20,123 bases of DNA from an uncultured Lachnospiraceae bacterium (lineage in GTDB: Bacteria; Bacillota; Clostridia; Lachnospirales; Lachnospiraceae): positions 19,582 to 39,704 of the forward strand of contig CAJTTI010000028.1 of NCBI GenBank assembly GCA_910579225.1, in the 5' to 3' direction. The notes beneath the pieces are model-generated. The model did not search any database, was not told the DNA's origin, and was given only the letters and a program-made list of their open reading frames with translations. Shown in pieces: positions 1-6,894 of this stretch. Position numbers and translations under genes: made by a program. How positions within the stretch are numbered: position 1 is the stretch's first letter; every line of letters begins with the position of its first letter.

Positions 1-618
1 CTGTTCCATAACCTCCATAATACGACGGTCATATTCCGGTCCTTCCTCCCGGTATCCGTAGGGACCATTTTCTTTCAGACGGTGGGACAGATCTCCGCTG
101 CCGATCACAATCGTCTTCTTACATAATGCATCCGCCGTCCTCTGTATATACTGCCCCAGACGATAATGCTCCGTAAATGGCAGGCCGGACAGTCCAATCC
201 GGACCAGGTGATAACCGGTCCAGTAATGATTTATAAAATACAGCGGCACCATAGTTCCATGGTCAAGCCCCGGATTCTTTTCTCCAAGAGTTCCCGCAGA
301 CAGCTTCTCTCCTGCCGCAAACTGACACAGTAGTTCTGTAAATTCTGTATCATAGTCGATCTCCATCCTCACCTGCCCCGCCCTGAACGGGCGGAAATCA
401 CCTTCCGCTCTCCTGCCGGGAGAAATATGAAAGTAATCTCCATACATCACCTGGTGGGGAGAGATCAGCACGATGGTATCTGGTCTTTGTTCTCCGATTC
501 TGCGCGCAACCTCCAGAAAAGCATCCACCGTCTTCTGAATCTTTTTCTCTTCCCCTTTTCCGATGTCTGGCACAATTAGCGGCGGATGCGGAACCATATA
601 TGCCGCAATAATTCCCAT
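1..618 (-). CDS. LigB-like extradiol dioxygenase domain protein (AmmeMemoRadiSam system), partial
   Basis: An open frame starts at the ATG at 618 and runs off the left edge of the window, giving 206 residues without a stop. The N-terminus MGIIAAYMVPHPPLIVPDIG, the ISPH motif (H55), the LDHG motif (H120) and GSGDLSHRL (H179) match the class III extradiol dioxygenase (LigB) fold. H11 and H55 are the likely metal ligands by analogy. In Clostridia this domain is often fused to a C-terminal AMMECR1 domain and found with a radical SAM partner (the AmmeMemoRadiSam set). Both would lie outside the window. Substrate and physiological role are not established for this set. A weak AAGG-type ribosome site precedes the start. 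A structured repeat (643-745) lies 24 bases upstream of the start. The domain call is fairly sure; the fusion is inference. Confidence 0.85.
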   Translation of the reverse strand, partial: MGIIAAYMVPHPPLIVPDIGKGEEKKIQKTVDAFLEVARRIGEQRPDTIVLISPHQVMYGDYFHISPGRRAEGDFRPFRAGQVRMEIDYDTEFTELLCQFAAGEKLSAGTLGEKNPGLDHGTMVPLYFINHYWTGYHLVRIGLSGLPFTEHYRLGQYIQRTADALCKKTIVIGSGDLSHRLKENGPYGYREEGPEYDRRIMEVMEQ

Positions 619-642
619 ATCCTGTACCTTATTGCTTATTTA

Positions 643-745
643 TAGTTCCGCATCTGCCCTTCTGATGTCCGACATCTGGAAGCATTTCTGGCCGCATCCG
701 CGTCCTGAAATCCTTCCGGGCATCTTCCGGGCGGATGCTGTTTTT
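643..745 (-). repeat. structured ~103-bp interspersed repeat, diverged copy A
   Basis: This is a diverged copy of the tandem repeat at 4065-4271. It shares the same order of blocks: TAGTTCCG at the left end, CTGGAAG, GGCCGC, CCGCGTCC, ATCCTTCCGGG and GCTGTTTT at the right end, with little length change. The arms GGAAGCATTTC (678-688) and GAAATCCTTCC (707-717) pair except for one position, enclosing an inner CGC-ATCC-GCG hairpin. It lies between the aldo/keto reductase stop and the LigB start, oriented with the left end toward the start codon, as in the other copies. No transposase is associated. Confidence 0.75.
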
Positions 746-768
746 ACAGTTTCCGATATTATGCAGAT

Positions 769-1917
769 TTATTTTCCAAATACGCCGGCTGCTTTTTTCA
801 TATTTTCCATCACCGGCACTTCAAACGGGCAGCGCTGCTCGCAGGCTTTGCATTCTACACACTCTCCGGCCGTATGTTCCAACAGCCCATAATGCTCTCT
901 TACAGTCTCCGGGACCTCTCCCTGTGCCATGGACAAATTCAGGAACTTTATCACGGATGCCACATCAATCCCCTTGGGACAGGGCGCACAGTGCCCGCAG
1001 TACATGCAGTGGCCCCTCCAGCTGATCTTCGGAAATGCTGCAAATGCCGCCGCATAATCCCTCTCCTCCTCTGAAGCATCCTCATATGCCATACTGATCT
1101 TCAGTTCTTCCAAAGTCCTCGCCCCGGACATGACTGTCGCCACTGCCGGACGGGTCAGGGCATAATGCAGACATTGATATGTACTCAGCGCTTTTCCTGC
1201 AGGAGACAGCTCCGCATTCAGCAAATCGCCTCCTCCGAATGCTTTCATAACTGTGATGCCCACACCTTTTTGCTGACAAATCTCATAAAGCGCCTGACGT
1301 TTGGGATCCATATTGACCAACGGTTTATCATAATTCTTCTCTGCCCAGAGTTCCTCCACATTCTCACTGGCAGGCTGCAGATCATAACATGGATTCACAC
1401 TGAACATGAGAACATCTATGAGTCCACTGTTCACCGCCGCAAGGGCTGCTTCCGGATTATGGCTGGACATGCCGATGCAACCGATCACTCCATTCTCTCT
1501 CAGTTCCAGCGCATATTTCATCACTTCTCCATCCAGCACTCCTTCCCAGTCCCTAAGGGAGTCCACATAATGAATCATCCCGATCTCCACATGATCTGTC
1601 TGCAGCCTTCTGAGCTGATCCTCAAACCCTTCTTTTACTTCTGAAATTTTCCTCGTTCTCTTATACTGTCCGTCTTTCCAGATCGTACACAAATGTGCCT
1701 GAAGAACGAATCTGTCCCGACGCCCCTGAAGTGCTCTCCCCAGGTAAGAACGCATATCCGGATTCGGCGCATAGAGGTCAAGGCAATTAACTCCGCCCTC
1801 CTCCATCAAATCTACAAATTCCTTTACCTCATCATAGGATTTTCCTACAAATCCCTCGCATCCCATACTGATCTCGCCAACCTTCAGGCCGGTTTTCCCC
1901 AATTCTCTGTACCTCAT
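769..1917 (-). CDS. aldo/keto reductase with C-terminal 4Fe-4S dicluster domain
   Basis: This is a 382-residue NAD(P)H-dependent oxidoreductase of the aldo/keto reductase barrel fold with a ferredoxin-like tail. The N-terminus MRYRELGKTGLKVGEISMGC is typical. The barrel runs to about residue 295, with D47-Y49 and H116 (GMIHYVD) in the catalytic region. Where classical AKRs have the catalytic lysine, the sequence reads RDRFVLQAHL, so the lysine appears to be absent, which may be general for this subfamily. The tail has two cysteine clusters, C304/307/310/313 before a proline (spacing CxxCxxCxxC) and C353/356/359/363 (CxxCxxCxxxCP). These could carry electrons between iron-sulfur clusters and the active site. 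The ATG at 1917 has a CAGGAG site 6-7 bases upstream. The gene has its own MerR-type promoter. The substrate is unknown. Confidence 0.93.
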   Translation of the reverse strand: MRYRELGKTGLKVGEISMGCEGFVGKSYDEVKEFVDLMEEGGVNCLDLYAPNPDMRSYLGRALQGRRDRFVLQAHLCTIWKDGQYKRTRKISEVKEGFEDQLRRLQTDHVEIGMIHYVDSLRDWEGVLDGEVMKYALELRENGVIGCIGMSSHNPEAALAAVNSGLIDVLMFSVNPCYDLQPASENVEELWAEKNYDKPLVNMDPKRQALYEICQQKGVGITVMKAFGGGDLLNAELSPAGKALSTYQCLHYALTRPAVATVMSGARTLEELKISMAYEDASEEERDYAAAFAAFPKISWRGHCMYCGHCAPCPKGIDVASVIKFLNLSMAQGEVPETVREHYGLLEHTAGECVECKACEQRCPFEVPVMENMKKAAGVFGK

Positions 1918-1961
1918 CGCATTTCTCCTGTCTCTTTTCTGCTGTTGTCAGATTCACTCTG

Positions 1962-1992
1962 ATTATAACAGTTGAAGTCCACTCCAGGTCAA
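1962..1992 (-). promoter_or_regulatory. MerR-family-type promoter with 19-bp spacer
   Basis: On the minus strand a -35 TTGACC (1987-1992) and a -10 TATAAT (1962-1967) are separated by exactly 19 bases. The spacer carries an imperfect dyad, TGGAGT-GG-ACTTCA, centred near 1979. Overlong 19-bp spacers with a central dyad are the hallmark of promoters that MerR-family activators (SoxR, ZntR, BmrR and others) untwist. The start codon of the aldo/keto reductase is about 45 bases downstream. No MerR gene lies in the window. Confidence 0.6.
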
Positions 1993-2020
1993 GTGTTCCT
2001 GCCCATGATTGATTCTATTT

Positions 2021-3253
2021 TTATTGATTGGTCTTCTCCGCCTTCCGGAACAGCATATAACCAGCAATAAACAAAATGGACAAAAGACCAATTCCTGTAC
2101 GGGAAGTCCCGCTCAGCTGTGTAGCTGCTCCCAACAGAAGCGTCCCCATGAATGCCGCTCCTTTTCCAAAAATATCATAGAATCCAAAATATTCGGCCGA
2201 CTGATTTTTTGGAATGATTCTTGTAAAATAAGAACGGGACAAAGCCTGGATCCCACCCTGGAATACTGCCACACAAACCGCCAGAAACCAGAATTCCCAT
2301 GCTTTTGTCATCTGCAGAGCAAAAAGCACCACGCCCAGATATCCAAGTATTGATATACGGATCAGTTTTCCGCCTTCCATTTTCCTCGTTAATGTTCCGA
2401 ATAAAATCGAACAGGGAAAGGCCACCACCTGCATCAAAAGCAGTGCAAGCATCAGATCTGTATCTGATATCCCCACATCTTTTCCGTAAGAAGTCGCCAT
2501 ATCAATAATCGTATAGACACCATCAATATAGAAAAAAAACGCCGCCAGAAACCAGAACATCTTTTTATTTTTCCATATTTCTCTCATAACCCGGTATAGC
2601 CTTGTAAAACTTTCCCTGATCAGATGTTCTTTCTTTTCCACATAACAGATCTGTTCAAAACTGCGAAGAAGCGGAAATGTCATCGCCAGCCACCACAGAG
2701 CATTCAGAAGAAATACCAGCATCACCGCCCGTTCGTTCCCAAGTCCGACAGGTTCTGCATACAAAAGCAGCAAAATACTAATGATAAAAGGAATACAACT
2801 CCCAATATATCCCCATGCATAGCCGTGAGCCGATACCTGATCCACCTTCTCCTCTGTGGTCACGTCTGTAAGCATGGAATCATAAAAAGTCAGGCTTCCT
2901 TGATATCCTGTCTTTGCAACTATATAAATTCCAAGAAAAAGCAACCATCCAACCGGCAGGGAAAGCATGGCGCAGCCCAGAACTCCCAGTACCACAAAGC
3001 ATGCAAACACCGGCTTTTTAAAACCTCTGATATCTGCCACTGCTCCCAGTATCGGAGCCAGCACGGCAGAAATTATGGTCACAATCGAACTGGCATAACT
3101 AAAATACGCCGTGGAATCCGCCGCCGACATCCCCATGCCTTCTGCAACATTTTTAAAGCAGATTGGAATCACAGTTGCCGTAAGCATAACAAACGCAGAA
3201 TTTCCCACATCATATAACACCCAGTCCCGTTCTTTCCTGGTCAAATGTATCAT
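2021..3253 (-). CDS. MFS transporter, UMF1/Atg22-like
   Basis: This is a 410-residue integral membrane protein of the major facilitator superfamily. The N-terminal motif RKERDWVLYDVGNSAFVML and the following AVLAPILGAVADIRGFKKP (the MFS motif-A equivalent between TM2 and TM3) match the UMF1/Atg22-like clade. About 11-12 hydrophobic segments are evident, with a central charged loop near residues 200-230. Substrates of bacterial members are mostly uncharacterised. The start overlaps the stop of the upstream phospholipase gene as ATGA (3250-3253), so the two are translationally coupled. No terminator is visible after its TAA, and the promoter of the next gene begins about 30 bases further on. 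Family call firm, substrate unknown. Confidence 0.88.
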   Translation of the reverse strand: MIHLTRKERDWVLYDVGNSAFVMLTATVIPICFKNVAEGMGMSAADSTAYFSYASSIVTIISAVLAPILGAVADIRGFKKPVFACFVVLGVLGCAMLSLPVGWLLFLGIYIVAKTGYQGSLTFYDSMLTDVTTEEKVDQVSAHGYAWGYIGSCIPFIISILLLLYAEPVGLGNERAVMLVFLLNALWWLAMTFPLLRSFEQICYVEKKEHLIRESFTRLYRVMREIWKNKKMFWFLAAFFFYIDGVYTIIDMATSYGKDVGISDTDLMLALLLMQVVAFPCSILFGTLTRKMEGGKLIRISILGYLGVVLFALQMTKAWEFWFLAVCVAVFQGGIQALSRSYFTRIIPKNQSAEYFGFYDIFGKGAAFMGTLLLGAATQLSGTSRTGIGLLSILFIAGYMLFRKAEKTNQ

Positions 3254-4047
3254 ATAGACTCCTCATAATTCTGATACAGGCGATCTGACAGAAGGCCGCC
3301 GGATTCCAGAACTCTGTCATATTTTTGAATCTCATCCACCGCTGTCAAAACTGCATGTTCCATACGTTCCAACAAAAAACAGTTGCTTTCGGCACAGACC
3401 GGATGTACTTTTCCATCCATAATCAGACCGCCAATATTGTTATCCTGCCCAGTAACTCTGGAAATTATTTTTAATCCCAGTCTTTTTACCGGATTTTTGC
3501 ATACAAAAAATGTAATCACACGGCGGAACATCCGAATGCACAGATCAATCTGGGCAGGTGTCACATCTTCAAACATCCGGGAGATCTGTTCCCTGGTACC
3601 TGCCCTGCTGATTAGATGATGTACCGGCACATAATTCAGAGGCGCATGTCCGTCAACCGCCATCAGATACCGGTCAAACTCCGTCTCAATTGTCAAATGT
3701 CCCAGCCCTTTCTCCTCCACATAATAATTTACAAATGGATGGCATTCATTGTCCAAAATAAAATGGCACAAAAACCCATGCAAATATGCCCGCAAAGCCG
3801 GATCCGAAGATTTCCGGTACTGTATCCGCCCCCGGTCAAAAAAATCAGCTGCAAGCTCTTTATGCATGGCAACCCCTTTCTGATTAATTCTGTTTTTCTG
3901 ATATGGATAATAGTAAAATAACAGATCCGGTCCGTGAAGACCCAGAAGAAATGCATCCTTCTTCAGGTTAATCTCCTGTTTTATATTCTGTGGCAGTTTT
4001 CGAAAAACTTTTTTCCCAAACACATAATGCGCATAAGTCGCCGGCAT
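3250..4047 (-). CDS. zinc-dependent phospholipase C-like protein
   Basis: This 265-residue protein belongs to the Zn_dep_PLPC family (zinc-dependent phospholipase C fold). H7 in the N-terminus MPATYAHYVFGKKV, the GLHGPDLLFY block (36-45), H62, H90, H95-x3-D99-x3-H103 and the ETEFDRYL block (121-128) form the expected set of metal-binding His/Asp/Glu residues. There is no obvious signal peptide, so a cytoplasmic role or atypical substrate is possible, and activity is not assured. The ATG at 4047 has a perfect AGGAGG three to five bases further upstream than the ATACC spacer. An in-frame upstream extension to 4254 would be translated repeat DNA and is rejected. The gene overlaps the MFS gene by four bases. 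Its leader holds two perfect tandem copies of a structured repeat. Confidence 0.85.
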   Translation of the reverse strand: MPATYAHYVFGKKVFRKLPQNIKQEINLKKDAFLLGLHGPDLLFYYYPYQKNRINQKGVAMHKELAADFFDRGRIQYRKSSDPALRAYLHGFLCHFILDNECHPFVNYYVEEKGLGHLTIETEFDRYLMAVDGHAPLNYVPVHHLISRAGTREQISRMFEDVTPAQIDLCIRMFRRVITFFVCKNPVKRLGLKIISRVTGQDNNIGGLIMDGKVHPVCAESNCFLLERMEHAVLTAVDEIQKYDRVLESGGLLSDRLYQNYEESI

Positions 4048-4064
4048 GGTATTCCTCCTATTTG

Positions 4065-4167
4065 TAGTTCCGCTCCGGCCCTGTTTCCTCCCCGGATTCT
4101 GGAAGAATGTTCGGCCGCTTCCGCGTCCCAACATCCTTCCGGGGCTCCAACAGGCCTTCGCTGTTTT
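4065..4167 (-). repeat. structured repeat, tandem copy B
   Basis: First unit of a 104-bp tandem duplication; the period 4065 to 4169 is exact and I see no mismatch between the two units. Arms GGAAGAATGTT (4101-4111) and AACATCCTTCC (4130-4140) form a hairpin, flanked by CCCC (4090-4093) and GGGG (4141-4144), with an inner CGC-TTCC-GCG stem. The single non-Watson-Crick pair is G-U on the minus strand but A-C on the plus strand, which suggests that the minus strand is the transcribed, folded one. Confidence 0.9.
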
Positions 4168-4168
4168 G

Positions 4169-4271
4169 TAGTTCCGCTCCGGCCCTGTTTCCTCCCCGGA
4201 TTCTGGAAGAATGTTCGGCCGCTTCCGCGTCCCAACATCCTTCCGGGGCTCCAACAGGCCTTCGCTGTTTT
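4169..4271 (-). repeat. structured repeat, tandem copy C
   Basis: Second, identical unit of the 104-bp tandem repeat. With copy B it fills most of the leader between a possible extended -10 at 4287-4295 and the phospholipase start at 4047. Perfect identity implies recent duplication or ongoing homogenisation. No protein is encoded by the repeat itself. Confidence 0.9.
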
Positions 4272-4286
4272 GTCTTTTTTGGTTTC

Positions 4287-4295
4287 AGTATAGCA
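4287..4295 (-). promoter_or_regulatory. possible extended -10 promoter for phospholipase/MFS operon
   Basis: On the minus strand TGCTATACT reads as an extended -10 (TGnTATACT). No good -35 lies 17 bases upstream. If used, the transcript would carry a ~230-base leader made almost entirely of the two repeat copies. Confidence 0.35.
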
Positions 4296-4350
4296 CAATT
4301 GGTGGTTTCTGCATATGATGAAGTGTAAATAGTTTTTGGAGGTTATCTTC

Positions 4351-4710
4351 ATGGGTGACTTAAGTTCAAGAAATGGTTGCGGCTGCGGCTGTGACAACAA
4401 TTGTGGATGCAGCTGCGGATGCGGCAATGGCGGTGGTAACGGACTCTTCGGCGGCAGCGGATGCGGATGCCTGATTCTGATTCTCCTGCTGTTCTCCTGC
4501 TGTGGCAACGGTTTCGGCGGCGGCAACTGCGGTTGCGGATGTGACAGCGGTTTTGGCGGAGACAGCTGCTGGTGGATCATCCTGCTTCTGCTCTTCTGCA
4601 GCAACGGCTTCGGCGGCGGCAGCTGCGGCAACAATTGCGGTTGCAACAACTGTGGTTGCGGCAATAACTGCGGTTGCGGATGTGGATGCAGCAACAACTG
4701 CGGATGCTAA
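4351..4710 (+). CDS. extremely Cys/Gly-rich small protein with two hydrophobic segments
   Basis: This 119-residue protein contains 27 cysteines, mostly in repeated NNCGC / CGCGC units, plus Gly-Asn-rich stretches. Two hydrophobic segments interrupt these: LILILLLFSCC, and WWIILLLLFCS preceded by a cysteine. The chosen ATG at 4351 has TGGAGG eight bases upstream; a TTG at 4336 overlaps that site and is unlikely. The layout, Gly/Cys blocks around a short Leu/Ile-rich segment, recalls small spore-coat-associated peptides of the YjcZ type, repeated twice. That is only a resemblance of composition. Metal binding, disulfide cross-linking in a spore coat, or a surface polymer are all possible. The high-GC GGC/TGC codons produce long shadow ORFs in other frames. 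A GC-rich hairpin follows the stop. Function unknown. Confidence 0.75.
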   Translation: MGDLSSRNGCGCGCDNNCGCSCGCGNGGGNGLFGGSGCGCLILILLLFSCCGNGFGGGNCGCGCDSGFGGDSCWWIILLLLFCSNGFGGGSCGNNCGCNNCGCGNNCGCGCGCSNNCGC

Positions 4711-4719
4711 CAAAAACCG

Positions 4720-4742
4720 GGGCGTCGCGAAATGCGGCGCCC
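4720..4742. terminator. GC-rich hairpin after the Cys/Gly-rich gene
   Basis: GGGCGTCGC (4720-4728), a GAAAT loop and GCGGCGCCC (4734-4742) form a nine-pair stem with one G-U. On the plus strand only TTCC follows, a poor U-tract. On the minus strand TTTTT follows within a few bases, so it could block antisense transcription more efficiently than it ends the plus-strand transcript. Confidence 0.45.
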
Positions 4743-4779
4743 TTCCACACGATTTGCCACTATTGTAAGATTCCGGTTA

Positions 4780-4799
4780 CGGAAATCGCATGATTTCCG
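4780..4799 (+). other. perfect hairpin around the ATG at 4790
   Basis: CGGAAATC-GCAT-GATTTCCG is an eight-pair perfect stem with a four-base loop. The alternative start ATG of the next gene would sit in the loop edge and right arm, with no ribosome site before it. This favours the downstream ATG at 4844 and suggests the hairpin is a leader structure or 3' end. Confidence 0.5.
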
Positions 4800-4843
4800 A
4801 CAGCCGTTCATATATTGAAGAAAGACGCAGGGAGCAATCTGTC

Positions 4844-5170
4844 ATGACATTCGATGAAGTAATTCTACCAAAAGAACTGCAGATGCTAAAAGCTTTCCTG
4901 CCCTTTCTTCCCGCTAATATACAGAAAATGCTGGCAATCTATATTAAATGGGTGGAATTACAGAAAACCATAGAATATTTTAACCAGAATCCCCCCATCC
5001 AGCAATCTCCCGATATGGGGAATCTGATGAAATGTATGAAAGGGCTGCTTCCGCCGGAAGAACAGTCCCAAATTGAACAATTTGCAGATATGTTTGAAAA
5101 TATGGATATGTATCGGGATATGTTTGAAGGATTTTCATCTGCCTTTTCCACCGATCATGAATCCGAATAA
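4844..5170 (+). CDS. small helical protein of unknown function
   Basis: This 108-residue protein is acidic and predicted largely alpha-helical from its pattern of hydrophobic residues. It has a proline-punctuated first half (LPKELQMLKAFLPFLP, then a helix containing IYIKWVELQKTIEYF) and a Met/Phe-rich C-terminal half (LLPPEEQSQIEQF, then repeated DM and MF residues). No signal peptide, transmembrane segment or catalytic motif is visible. The start at 4844 is chosen because AGGGAG lies about nine bases upstream. The in-frame ATG at 4790 lies in a hairpin without a ribosome site and would add 18 charged residues. It lies between two other small genes on the same strand and may be co-transcribed with the next one. 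I do not recognise the family with certainty. Confidence 0.65.
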   Translation: MTFDEVILPKELQMLKAFLPFLPANIQKMLAIYIKWVELQKTIEYFNQNPPIQQSPDMGNLMKCMKGLLPPEEQSQIEQFADMFENMDMYRDMFEGFSSAFSTDHESE

Positions 5171-5198
5171 AACCAAGAACAGAAAAAAGTCCGTACAT

Positions 5199-5218
5199 GC
5201 CCTTTTATTCAAAAGGGC
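5199..5218 (+). other. perfect hairpin between two small genes
   Basis: GCCCTTTT-ATTC-AAAAGGGC is an eight-pair perfect stem and tetraloop. It is not followed by a T-tract, so it looks like an mRNA-stability or processing hairpin within the small-protein operon. Confidence 0.5.
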
Positions 5219-5248
5219 TGCGGCGGAATATTAACAGGAGGTCAATAC

Positions 5249-5536
5249 ATGAACATACCGGAATGGTTTCAGGATCCGCGCATCAAAGATATTTCTCCTT
5301 CCAAACTCACATTTCTTCTGAAACTGGCAGAACAAATTGAGGGGAAAAGCCAAAAACAAGCCATGCCAATCCTGTTTGGCGCCGTAGCTTCCGCCAGCAG
5401 GCAGAATCTGCAGTTTACCCCTGAAGAATTCCAGCTTATCTTCGAGATTATGAAAGAAGGTAAAAGTGAAGAAGAGAAAAAGCGGATGGATGAAACACTA
5501 AAAAAAGCTCAAAAGATGATGAAAAACGGAAAATAA
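5249..5536 (+). CDS. small helical protein of unknown function
   Basis: This 95-residue protein begins MNIPEWFQDPRIKDISPSKL. A hydrophobic helical region follows (LTFLLKLAEQIEGKS), then an Ala/Ser-rich helix and a Lys/Met-rich C-terminal tail (RMDETLKKAQKMMKNGK). The DPRI...SPSK...FLLKLAEQ...GKS pattern resembles a family of uncharacterised clostridial small proteins; I know of no function. The ATG has AGGAGG eight bases upstream, the strongest site in this group. It is followed at once by a strong intrinsic terminator, so it is the last gene of the plus-strand unit. No membrane segment or signal peptide is seen. Confidence 0.75.
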   Translation: MNIPEWFQDPRIKDISPSKLTFLLKLAEQIEGKSQKQAMPILFGAVASASRQNLQFTPEEFQLIFEIMKEGKSEEEKKRMDETLKKAQKMMKNGK

Positions 5537-5542
5537 TGTTAC

Positions 5543-5606
5543 AACTGCCGCAGCAGATGTCCTGGTTCTCTTTGGAACTTTAAACATTTGCCGCGGCAGT
5601 TTTTTC
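5543..5606 (+). terminator. intrinsic terminator of the small-protein operon
   Basis: AACTGCCGC (5543-5551) pairs with GCGGCAGTT (5593-5601), followed by a run of T. Within the loop ATGT/ACAT and GTTC/GAAC can extend the stem. It lies seven bases after the stop at 5536 and nine bases from the end of the convergent ClC gene. Confidence 0.85.
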
Positions 5607-5614
5607 TATGGTTC

Positions 5615-6859
5615 TTATTCTTTTGTATTCATATTCATTACTTGCATATCTGTTTTGGAATAGAAAATCTTCTGGCTGTGGTACAGACCATAATAGCCGG
5701 ATTCCAGATAGCTGATACACACAGACAATAGGAAGAAAGGCATGTCACTAAACCCGAACAATTCAAAGCTCAAAAGCAGTGACGAAATCGGGCAGTTTGT
5801 CACTCCACAGAAAACGGACGTCATACCGCATGCTGCTGCCAGTGATGGAGGCATACCAGTCACCTGACCAAACAGACAGCCAAAAGTAGCTCCCACAAAA
5901 AGAGAGGGCACGATCTCTCCTCCCCGGAAGCCGCTTCCCAGAGATACTCCCGTGAACACGATCTTCAGAAGAAATGCTGCCGCAATTACTTTTCCTTCCA
6001 TGGCAAGTTCAATCACCGGCATCCCCGCCCCCAGATAGTCGGTCGTTCCCAGAAGCTTCGTCATAAGGATCACCAGACATCCGCCTGCTAACACCCGAAG
6101 CCAGTCATTAGGAATCCATTTTTTATAAATATGTTCTGTATGATGCAATACTGTGCAGAACAAAATACTGACTCCTGCACAACAAAGCGCCAGGATAATA
6201 ACCAGAGTCACGTTTTTCCAATCAAACACCGCCACCGACGGAAGAGTAAAGTGTTCTCCATGAGCCCCCACAAATTCCGCCATTTCCTTTGCAACCAGAG
6301 ACGCCACACAGCAGGGGACCAGCGCCGCATACTGCATGATTCCCACATTGGTAACCTCCATGGCAAAAACTGTTGCTGTTAAAGGCGTTCCGAACAATGC
6401 AGAAAACCCGGCACTCATCCCGGACATAATCATAATCCGGTGATCATATTCTCCCAGTTTCAGCCATTTTCCAATCGTCCCGGAAATGCTCCCACCAAGC
6501 TGAAGTGCTGCCCCCTCCCGGCCTGCAGAACCACCGAATGCGTGAGTCAGGACCGTAGATCCTACGATCAGAGGTGCCATACGCAGAGGAATATATGCCC
6601 CTGTCTGTATCCCTTCCAACACCCGGTTCGTTCCTGTCTTATAAGGATCCATCTTATACATTCCCACAATGACAAGTCCGGCCAGCGGAAGCAGATATAA
6701 CATCCACGGGTGGCTGCCCCGATAATCGGTCACCATCGTGATACTCCTTCCAAACAGTCCGCCCAGCACACCGACCACCAGGCCAGTCAACCCGGCCAGA
6801 AACAACCATCTGATCAGAAGCCATACCCTTCCCGCACATTTCTTCACGTATTTTTTCAC
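5615..6859 (-). CDS. ClC-family anion channel/antiporter
   Basis: This 414-residue membrane protein has the ClC double-helix-bundle signature GGSAGREGAALQLGG (109-123), with the gating glutamate E115 in GREGA. It also has GSGFRGGEIVPSLFVG (308-323), equivalent to the helix-N GxFxP anion-binding loop, and many hydrophobic helices. The classical first motif GSGIPE is replaced by KTGTNRVLEG (74-83), so the central-serine position is not conserved and the transported anion (chloride, fluoride or other) cannot be read off. E115 would allow proton-coupled exchange. There is no C-terminal CBS domain. The GTG start at 6859 has AGGGAG nine bases upstream. The gene is monocistronic, with its own promoter and a terminator region shared with the convergent genes. 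Confidence 0.9.
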   Translation of the reverse strand: MKKYVKKCAGRVWLLIRWLFLAGLTGLVVGVLGGLFGRSITMVTDYRGSHPWMLYLLPLAGLVIVGMYKMDPYKTGTNRVLEGIQTGAYIPLRMAPLIVGSTVLTHAFGGSAGREGAALQLGGSISGTIGKWLKLGEYDHRIMIMSGMSAGFSALFGTPLTATVFAMEVTNVGIMQYAALVPCCVASLVAKEMAEFVGAHGEHFTLPSVAVFDWKNVTLVIILALCCAGVSILFCTVLHHTEHIYKKWIPNDWLRVLAGGCLVILMTKLLGTTDYLGAGMPVIELAMEGKVIAAAFLLKIVFTGVSLGSGFRGGEIVPSLFVGATFGCLFGQVTGMPPSLAAACGMTSVFCGVTNCPISSLLLSFELFGFSDMPFFLLSVCISYLESGYYGLYHSQKIFYSKTDMQVMNMNTKE

Positions 6860-6894
6860 TGATAATCACTCCCTGTGTTTTCACCTTCTTTCTC

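Noticed and set aside
4048..4254. N-terminal extension of the phospholipase-like protein
   Set aside because: It would be the translated tandem repeat; the strong AGGAGG belongs to the ATG at 4047.
4065..4272. CRISPR array
   Set aside because: Only two 104-bp units directly joined, without spacers.
3981..4697. Pro/Leu/Gln-rich minus-strand ORF
   Set aside because: Low-complexity shadow of the Cys/Gly-rich gene joined to the repeat DNA.
4366..4713. Ala/Val/Thr-rich ORF antisense to the Cys/Gly-rich gene
   Set aside because: It is the shadow of repeated TGC/GGC codons and has no ribosome site.
4790..4843. Upstream start for the small helical protein
   Set aside because: The ATG sits in a perfect hairpin without a ribosome site; 4844 has AGGGAG.
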